A DNA stretch of 7,685 nt, from NCBI GenBank assembly GCA_028277865.1, contig JANQFM010000946.1, positions 1 through 7,685 on the forward strand. The letters run 5' to 3'. The notes under the pieces are model-generated. The model searched no databases. It was given only the letters and a program-made list of their open reading frames with translations, and was not told where the DNA came from. Both the position numbers and the translations under genes were made by a program. How positions within the stretch are numbered: position 1 is the stretch's first letter; every line of letters starts with the position of its first letter. The DNA comes from Acidobacteriota bacterium (GTDB lineage: Bacteria; Acidobacteriota; UBA6911; RPQK01; DATIPO01). Below are positions 1 through 4,832 of this stretch, piece after piece.

Positions 1-119
1 GCCGCTTCAGCCGGGATGAGCCCCGAACGCAGCAGGCGTCCCCCGGCCAGGGTCAAGAGTCCAACGGCGGCAGCCTTGATCAGGCTCCAAAGTCCTTGAA
101 TGAAGAGGCGCCGTTGCAT
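1..119 (-). CDS. N-terminus of an unidentified exported or membrane protein (3' end outside window)
   Basis: Only 39 complete codons are visible, starting MQRRLFIQGLWSLIK and continuing with a hydrophobic run (AAAVGLLTLAGG). The start is supported by GAGGA on the minus strand at 126-130, 6 nt before the ATG, and by the 12-nt gap after the napH stop. The paired arginines followed by LFIQG resemble a twin-arginine signal, although the residue before them is Gln rather than Ser/Thr; an ordinary signal peptide or signal anchor is the alternative. Position at the end of the nap genes suggests a related role, such as another electron carrier or a cofactor protein, but too little is visible to name it. 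Confidence 0.6.
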   Translation of the reverse strand, partial: MQRRLFIQGLWSLIKAAAVGLLTLAGGRLLRSGLIPAEA

Positions 120-131
120 GACCGATCCTCG

Positions 132-1421
132 TCAGGCCGATTTGAGGTTCTCAGACACCACGTCCAGGCCGTCGCGGGGCGGAAGGCTAAGGCGATAGCT
201 CAGCGAAGCGTGAGGGCAGGCCCTCATGCACAGCCCGCAGTTGTTGCATTCGGGACCGAACTTGCCCTGCATGGGCGACAGGCCGAATTCGCAGGCCTTG
301 TCGCACAGGCGGCAGTTGGTGCAGCTGCTTTCCTGAACCTTGAGGCGCACCACCCTCCAGCGGCCCAGCAGGGAGTACAAGGCCCCTCCCGGACACACGT
401 AGCGGCACCAAAAGCGCCTGGAAACAAAGATTTCGAAGGCCAGGATGAGCAGGAAAAACCAGGCGCCCGCGCCGAAGACGCCGAAAGTGATCCACAGGTA
501 GAACTCTGCGCTGATGATGCGGGGCGGATAGATTTCGGCGAAGAACTGGGTGCCCAAAAGCAAGCCTGCCAACAGCCCCAAAGCCAGCAAGGCGTACTTG
601 GTGCGGCGCGAAAAGCGCACGTCGGTTTCGATGCCCGCCCAGCTTCGGATGCGGCTGCCGGCTTCAAAAAGCAGGTCAGCCGGGCACAGCCAGCCGCAAA
701 AGACGCGTCCCAACAGCAGTGAGAGCAAAACAGGGATGAGGGCGGTGATCAGGAAGCGGTCCACGAGCACCCGTGAGGCGGCGATGAAGTCGACCACGGC
801 CAGGGGGTCCGAGATGATGAAGTCGCCTGCCTTGAGCGTCCACACCGAGCCGCGGACGGCCTGGGTGAAGCGCTCGGGCTGCTCGACGTCCTGGACCAGG
901 CTGTGAACCGTCCGGGTGTCCCAGCGGGACTGGATCCCCACCTCGTCGCGCTGGTTGCGCAGATGGTCGTACAGGGAGAGAACAGGGATAAGGATCAGGA
1001 GCAGGAGTACGGCAATCTGCAGGCTGCGGCGCAGGATCTGCAGCTTTCGGCCAGGACCCTGCCACCGCTTTTGGCGACGCCTCCAAGGTCTTGAAGCTCT
1101 TTGGGCGGCAGCGCGGAGTGCGGGAAGGATTCCCGCAAGTACAGGCAAGATGCCTGTGTCACTCGGGGCCACGACCGGGCTCGTCCCGGTTGAACCATGT
1201 ATAGAAACCAGGTCGATGCCTAGATCCGAAATCGCCACCACTGAGCTTGCCTCCGTGGGGCGATGTTTCACCGAAGCCACGCAATCGCCGTTAAACATCG
1301 CCCCACGGGGACAAGCCCGCGTGGTGGCGTCAGAACGAAGGTTCCCCTTTCTGGTTTCTAAACACGGCTCCACGGAGTCAAGCTCCGAGGTGGCCTTTTT
1401 GGTGGCGGATTTCTTGTTCAT
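132..1421 (-). CDS. napH: NapH-type iron-sulfur membrane protein with repeat-derived N-terminal extension
   Basis: NapH is the membrane quinol-oxidising partner of NapG in periplasmic nitrate respiration. The protein has 429 residues; the family norm is about 270-300. The recognisable NapH part begins near residue 105: a basic stretch (RRRQKR), first helix about 133-150, a periplasmic loop longer than in E. coli NapH, then further helices around 205-237, 276-293, 303-312 and 317-333. Both NapH hallmark CX3CP motifs are present (C242/C246 in FCGWLCP; C339/C343 in WCRYVCP). Two ferredoxin clusters follow at C367/C370/C373/C377 and C392/C395/C398/C402. Residues about 9-104 are encoded by palindromic repeat DNA and show no protein-family character; the segment should be cytoplasmic, where an extension may be tolerated. 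No frameshift or stop is introduced. The start is fixed by a strong SD and the ATGA overlap with napG. No in-frame ATG, GTG or TTG lies between the repeats and the first helix, which supports the long form. Confidence 0.9.
   Translation of the reverse strand: MNKKSATKKATSELDSVEPCLETRKGNLRSDATTRACPRGAMFNGDCVASVKHRPTEASSVVAISDLGIDLVSIHGSTGTSPVVAPSDTGILPVLAGILPALRAAAQRASRPWRRRQKRWQGPGRKLQILRRSLQIAVLLLLILIPVLSLYDHLRNQRDEVGIQSRWDTRTVHSLVQDVEQPERFTQAVRGSVWTLKAGDFIISDPLAVVDFIAASRVLVDRFLITALIPVLLSLLLGRVFCGWLCPADLLFEAGSRIRSWAGIETDVRFSRRTKYALLALGLLAGLLLGTQFFAEIYPPRIISAEFYLWITFGVFGAGAWFFLLILAFEIFVSRRFWCRYVCPGGALYSLLGRWRVVRLKVQESSCTNCRLCDKACEFGLSPMQGKFGPECNNCGLCMRACPHASLSYRLSLPPRDGLDVVSENLKSA
1119..1157. 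repeat. Pair of adjacent short perfect hairpins (GILPV-type repeat) inside napH
   Basis: Two perfect inverted repeats stand 3 nt apart. TGCGGGAA/TTCCCGCA (1119-1126 and 1130-1137) has loop GGA, and ACAGGCA/TGCCTGT (1141-1147 and 1151-1157) has loop AGA. In the napH frame they read as TGILPV and AGILPA, so the two units also resemble each other as peptides. Similar TGILPV-type translations are, as I recall, common from dispersed repeats in PVC and other environmental genomes. They lie 9 nt from the four-unit palindrome and complete the repeat block. Confidence 0.8.
1167..1395. repeat. 229-bp nested palindrome of four related hairpin units (REP/REPIN- or RPE-like) inside napH
   Basis: Four copies of one unit are arranged D(+) 1167-1211, A(+) 1233-1268, B(-) 1293-1329 and C(-) 1351-1395. 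D pairs with C (33 of 45 positions identical, ending in a shared TAGAAACCAG). A pairs with B (about 32 of 37), including a perfect 16-bp inverted repeat at 1253-1268 and 1293-1308. The spacing is symmetrical: 21 nt between D and A, 24 nt at the centre, 21 nt between B and C. Each unit also contains its own small hairpin with a five-base CTYGN loop: CTCGT in D, CTTGC in A, CTTGT in B and CTTGA in C. The block is read through in frame by napH. No transposase or target-site duplication is seen. Identity with a named repeat family cannot be established here. Confidence 0.88.
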
Positions 1422-2080
1422 GCCACCTCCTCACCGGGCTGGCGATTTCGTAGAGGCTTGACCCGGATGGCCTGGGGCATGTGGACGCAGGCTTGCTCGC
1501 ACAGTCCGCAGCCCACGCAATAGTCGCGATCGAGTATGGGCTTTTCCCACAATCCGGCCTTCAGCGCCAGGCCTTGCAGAGGGCAGGCCCGGACGCAGAT
1601 CCCGCAGACGTATCCCTGGTAGGAATGACAGATGTTGGTATCCAGTTCGGCCACTCCCATTCTGGCCTGCTGCCAAATCCGGGGATGCTCGGGATCGATG
1701 GGCTGCAGGGCTCCCGAGGGGCAGCCGTTGTTGCACTTGGTGCACAAGATGCAGCCCTTTTCGCGGGGGACGATATAAGGCGTCCCTCGCGCTTCGGGCG
1801 GACCCTCGGGACCCACAAAGCGAATGCAGGAATTGGGGCAGTTCTCGCCGCACTTATGGCAGCGGATGCAGCGTCGCACAAACTCGTCCTCGTCGACAGC
1901 CCCCGGAGGTCGCAAGAAGCGCGTCCCCCCAGAAGTCGCGGCGTCAACATGATGCTCGGCCGTCCCCATGCGCAGCTGGGTAAACAGCGCCAACACTCCC
2001 AGCACCCCGCCGCTCTTGAGCACTTCACGACGGCTGTGCCCTTCCCCGGTTCCTTTCTCCTCTGTCTTCCGGCCCTTCAT
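1418..2080 (-). CDS. napG: Ferredoxin-type protein NapG, Tat-exported, four [4Fe-4S] clusters
   Basis: NapG is the periplasmic iron-sulfur partner of NapH; together they oxidise quinol and pass electrons towards periplasmic nitrate reductase. The protein has 220 residues, close to the usual length. A twin-arginine motif (SRREVLK, residues 16-22) precedes a hydrophobic stretch (GVLGVLALF). Four cysteine clusters follow: C71/C74/C77/C81 with an extra C85; C110/C113/C116/C120; C151/C159/C162/C166 with the NapG-typical seven-residue spacing after the first Cys (CHSYQGYVC); and C188/C191/C194/C198. The start at 2080 is the only Met that keeps the Tat motif without overlapping napA; the longer in-frame form from 2185 runs through repeat-derived sequence and was rejected. 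The first ten or so residues (MKGRKTEEKG) abut the repeat tract and may be repeat-derived. The stop overlaps the napH start (ATGA). Confidence 0.91.
   Translation of the reverse strand: MKGRKTEEKGTGEGHSRREVLKSGGVLGVLALFTQLRMGTAEHHVDAATSGGTRFLRPPGAVDEDEFVRRCIRCHKCGENCPNSCIRFVGPEGPPEARGTPYIVPREKGCILCTKCNNGCPSGALQPIDPEHPRIWQQARMGVAELDTNICHSYQGYVCGICVRACPLQGLALKAGLWEKPILDRDYCVGCGLCEQACVHMPQAIRVKPLRNRQPGEEVA
1423..1432 (-). promoter_or_regulatory. Ribosome binding site of napH, inside the napG 3' end
   Basis: The minus strand reads GAGGAGGTGG, with core AGGAGG 4 nt before the ATG at 1421. It lies within the last codons of napG, and the stop and start overlap as ATGA. This is the strongest start signal in the window, and it places the NapH start upstream of the repeat-derived codons, so the repeats are very likely translated. 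Confidence 0.85.
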
Positions 2081-2112
2081 TTTCTTTGCGCTCTTTGCGT
2101 CTTGGCGCGAAA
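2081..2112 (-). repeat. Short CGCAAAGA-type repeat tract filling the napA-napG gap
   Basis: The whole 32-nt gap between the napA stop and the napG start is low-complexity on the minus strand: CGCCAAGA, then CGCAAAGA, then GCGCAAAGA, then AA, running straight into the napG ATG. Very similar CGCAAAGACGCAAAG tracts are, as I recall, dispersed between genes in many bacterial genomes, and their chance translations (RQDAKSAKK-like) are familiar from spurious proteins. No good Shine-Dalgarno sequence is present in it, so napG is probably translated by coupling to napA or from a weak site. Confidence 0.6.
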
Positions 2113-4809
2113 CTACGCCGAACGGATCTTCTCCAACCGCGCCGCCAGCTTCTTGTAGTCGGCTTGGCCACTGACCGGATCCCATCCCCGGTGGGCGGTT
2201 TCATTGACCAGCCACTGGTTTTTCTCAGGATCGGCCGAATCGGCTACCGAGAGGTTCCAGGGGCTGAAGATCATCCCTTGCTGGACGTTGTTGCGGGCCG
2301 GACGGACCTTGCTCTGCGCGCCGTCCACCTGGGCGCGGCCCACATAGCTGCCCCGCCGGGTGCTGATGCGCACCCAGTCGCCGTCCTGGATGCCGTAGTT
2401 GGCAGCATCTCGGGGGTGCATCTCGACGTACTGCTCGGGGACCAGCCGGCGGGTGGTGGCGCCCCGGATCGTTTTGGCCGTGTGAAAGTGCTCGTAGACC
2501 ACTCCCAGCAGCAGCCAAAAGGGGTACTTGCCGTCAGGCACCAGGGCGCCCGGCTTGCCGACCCATTCGAAGTCGGGCAGCTCGGGAGTCAGTCCCCGGT
2601 CGCGAATGGCTATCAGATCCTCGATGTGGTCGATGGTGTAATGCCCTTCCTTGACCCCGTAGTCGCGCAGCTTGGCAATGTAGCGTTCGCGGTCTGCATA
2701 GGTCTGCCCGCAGAGCTTCATCAAGGCTTTTCCCGTGGAGCGGCGAAATGCGCCGTAGGGTTTTTCGATCCAGCCTTCTTCCTGGTACATGTAGCGCCGC
2801 TTGACCCCTCCCTTGAGCGCCAGTTCGGCAGTCGGGGCGGGCCAATGAATGCCGCGCAGCTCGCGCATCTGCTGGTAGGGCGACTTGCCGGTCTGCTCCT
2901 CGACCGCCAGGACGCCGGTCAAATCGGCGTCGGTGCCTGCGGAAGCCCTCAAGAATTCCCTCAAGACTTCCTGGGCGTCGTACTGGCCGTTGGCCAGCTT
3001 CTTGTAGGGGAACATCTGTTCGGCATCCAGGCCCAGCAGGTGGGCGATTTCCTTGGCCTTGTCGATGACGATGTCCATGTCGGGCTTGCAAAGCATGGGG
3101 TTGCCCTGCTCATCCTTGAGCGTCTCGCCCTCAACAGTCATGGCCGGAGGGCGCCCATGGCCGTCGGTGACGTAAAGGCGCCGCTCGGAGTTGATGTAGG
3201 TGCCGTTGGCCCACTCGCCCCAGGTGGCGGCCGGGAAAACCACGTCGGAATAGAGAAGGTTGGGGGCGTGCTGATAGATGTCCTGAGAGATGACGAAGCA
3301 CTTCTCCAAGGCGGGCCGCACCAAGGTCTTGGTCTCGGGCAGATCGATATGAGTGGCATAGATGAGGAACATGGCCGCCACGTCCCCCTTCATGGCCCGT
3401 TCCATCATGCCGATGGCCATGCCGGGATTCTGCTGGGTGGCCACATTGTCGAGGCGGGCTTGGGGGATTGCCCAGTGCTGGGCTATCCAGGCGCGGTGCT
3501 TCTCGTTGCCCAGCCCGATGTTGAAGGGCAATCGGCCGGTCAGGCCTCCGGTGAGGCGTTCGCCCATGGCGTTGGGCTGGCCGGTCTGGGAGAAGGGGCA
3601 GGCGCCGGGGCGGCCGATGTTTCCCGTCAGCAGGTGCAGGTTGACGATGCTCCAGACATTGTGCTGGCCGTGGATGGACTGGTTGTAGCCGATGCCCCAA
3701 TAGGTGACCACTCCGCCGCGCCCTCTTTGGTTTCCCTTGCGGGTGGCCTCGGCCCAATGGCGGGCGATGGTGCGCACGAAAGAAGGGTCCAATCCGGTCA
3801 TGGAACGGGTCTTGCGGGGACTGTAGTCGGCCCTGATGCCGGCGATGTAGTCCTGCCAGCCGTCCACGTTCTCGCGCATGAAATCGTAGGCGATCACGTC
3901 CGGGTGTTCGGTGATGAGCACATAGGCGATGGAATTCAAGAACGCGATGTCGGCGTTGATGACGGGTGCGTGGTAGCTGTTGGCGGCATCGATGGCTTCG
4001 AACCCCTGAACGGTGGCGGTGCGGCGGGGGTCGACCACCAGGGTGGCAATCCCGTTCTTTTTCTTGTGATCGGCGGCCCTCCAAAAGATGATGGGATGGG
4101 CTTCGCGCGGATTGTGCCCCCAAAAGGAGATGAAGTCGCACAGCTCGATGTCCTCGTAGCAGCCGGGAGGCGTGTCGCTGCCCAGCGAGCCGATGTAGCC
4201 GGTCACGGCCGAGGTCATGCACATGCGGGCGTTGGCTTCCATGGTGTTGGAGCCCAGCACGCCCTTCATGAACTTGTTCTCCAGGTACTGCCCTTCCAGG
4301 GTCAGCTGGCCGCTGCCGTAAAGTCCAACAGAGTTGCCCCCTTTAGCCTGGACGATGGCGGCGATCCGTTCGGCGGCGATTCTGGAGGCCTCTTCGTAGC
4401 TGACCTCGCGCCACACCTCCGGGTCGAATCGGCCTTTGGTGGCCGAGACGTGGCCCGACAGCGGGTCGGACATGTCTTTTCGAACCAGGCAGGCGGTGAG
4501 GCGGTCCACGTAGGTGGGTTCCCAGGCGGTCAATCCCTTGATGCACTGTACGCCGGCGTTGACGGGGCTTTGCTGGTCGGGGACCATGCCCACGATACGC
4601 CCGTCTTCAACTTGGATGCGGGTGGCGCAGCCGACTCCGCAGTAGGGGCATTGGGCCTGGTATTCCTGTCGTCCGGCAGGCGCCTCGCCCGCCACGGCCC
4701 GGACCAGGTCGCGCCCCTTTTCGCCCGAGCAGGCGGCGACTCCGCCCAGGGCCAGGCCACCTCCGGCGGTGGCGGATAATTTCATGAAGTGGCGTCGAGT
4801 GTGTCGCAT
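2113..4809 (-). CDS. napA: Periplasmic nitrate reductase catalytic subunit NapA (molybdenum enzyme, Tat-exported)
   Basis: NapA reduces nitrate to nitrite at a bis-molybdopterin-guanine-dinucleotide Mo centre fed by one [4Fe-4S] cluster. The protein has 898 residues. The N-terminus carries a twin-arginine motif (TRRHFMK, residues 4-10) and a hydrophobic stretch ending at VAAC27, which looks like a lipobox. Cluster ligands are C54, C57, C61 and C89, followed by the conserved Lys (CIKG). The Mo ligand is C197 in NARMCMTS, which matches the NapA pattern rather than formate dehydrogenase. Further NapA-like blocks are LHLLTGNIGRPG (391-402), PFSQTGQPNAMGE (405-417), YSDVVFPAATWGEWANGTY (520-538) and EHFHTAK (773-779). 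It is longer than the roughly 830-residue enterobacterial protein, mainly through extra sequence around 690-750. Export argues against assimilatory NasA/NarB. napG and napH follow directly; napB, napC and napD are not in the window. Nitrate as substrate is inferred from the family. Confidence 0.92.
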   Translation of the reverse strand: MRHTRRHFMKLSATAGGGLALGGVAACSGEKGRDLVRAVAGEAPAGRQEYQAQCPYCGVGCATRIQVEDGRIVGMVPDQQSPVNAGVQCIKGLTAWEPTYVDRLTACLVRKDMSDPLSGHVSATKGRFDPEVWREVSYEEASRIAAERIAAIVQAKGGNSVGLYGSGQLTLEGQYLENKFMKGVLGSNTMEANARMCMTSAVTGYIGSLGSDTPPGCYEDIELCDFISFWGHNPREAHPIIFWRAADHKKKNGIATLVVDPRRTATVQGFEAIDAANSYHAPVINADIAFLNSIAYVLITEHPDVIAYDFMRENVDGWQDYIAGIRADYSPRKTRSMTGLDPSFVRTIARHWAEATRKGNQRGRGGVVTYWGIGYNQSIHGQHNVWSIVNLHLLTGNIGRPGACPFSQTGQPNAMGERLTGGLTGRLPFNIGLGNEKHRAWIAQHWAIPQARLDNVATQQNPGMAIGMMERAMKGDVAAMFLIYATHIDLPETKTLVRPALEKCFVISQDIYQHAPNLLYSDVVFPAATWGEWANGTYINSERRLYVTDGHGRPPAMTVEGETLKDEQGNPMLCKPDMDIVIDKAKEIAHLLGLDAEQMFPYKKLANGQYDAQEVLREFLRASAGTDADLTGVLAVEEQTGKSPYQQMRELRGIHWPAPTAELALKGGVKRRYMYQEEGWIEKPYGAFRRSTGKALMKLCGQTYADRERYIAKLRDYGVKEGHYTIDHIEDLIAIRDRGLTPELPDFEWVGKPGALVPDGKYPFWLLLGVVYEHFHTAKTIRGATTRRLVPEQYVEMHPRDAANYGIQDGDWVRISTRRGSYVGRAQVDGAQSKVRPARNNVQQGMIFSPWNLSVADSADPEKNQWLVNETAHRGWDPVSGQADYKKLAARLEKIRSA

Positions 4810-4817
4810 GGCCTCAT

Positions 4818-4825
4818 TCCTCCTC
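4818..4825 (-). promoter_or_regulatory. Ribosome binding site of napA
   Basis: The minus strand reads GAGGAGGA, 8 nt before the ATG at 4809, inside the 23-nt gap after the cytochrome stop codon. It fixes the NapA start at the Met just ahead of the twin-arginine motif and argues against the 85-codon in-frame extension that would overlap the cytochrome gene. Confidence 0.85.
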
Positions 4826-4832
4826 AAATCGT

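Noticed and set aside
96..722. A 208-codon + strand frame opposite napH
   Set aside because: Antisense to the NapH ferredoxin and CX3CP region; no independent support.
1119..1157. Tandem hairpins as a transcription terminator
   Set aside because: They lie within an open coding frame, have no following T-run on the minus strand, and look like dispersed repeats.
1296..1298. Internal ATG (Met42) as the true NapH start
   Set aside because: It lies inside the repeat with only a weak GGGG upstream, whereas the ATG at 1421 has AGGAGG and the ATGA coupling with napG. It would still include about 60 repeat-derived residues.
1119..1395. CRISPR array or phage attachment site
   Set aside because: The units are inverted relative to each other and divergent, with no regular direct repeats of constant length, no spacers, and no nearby cas, integrase or tRNA sequence.
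2081..2185. Longer NapG start at 2185
   Set aside because: It would overlap napA by about 70 nt and place repeat-derived sequence ahead of the Tat signal.
2086..4779. An 897-codon open frame on the + strand opposite napA
   Set aside because: It lies antisense to a gene with full NapA motifs. Long antisense frames arise from GC-rich third-position bias, and its translation shows no recognisable domain.
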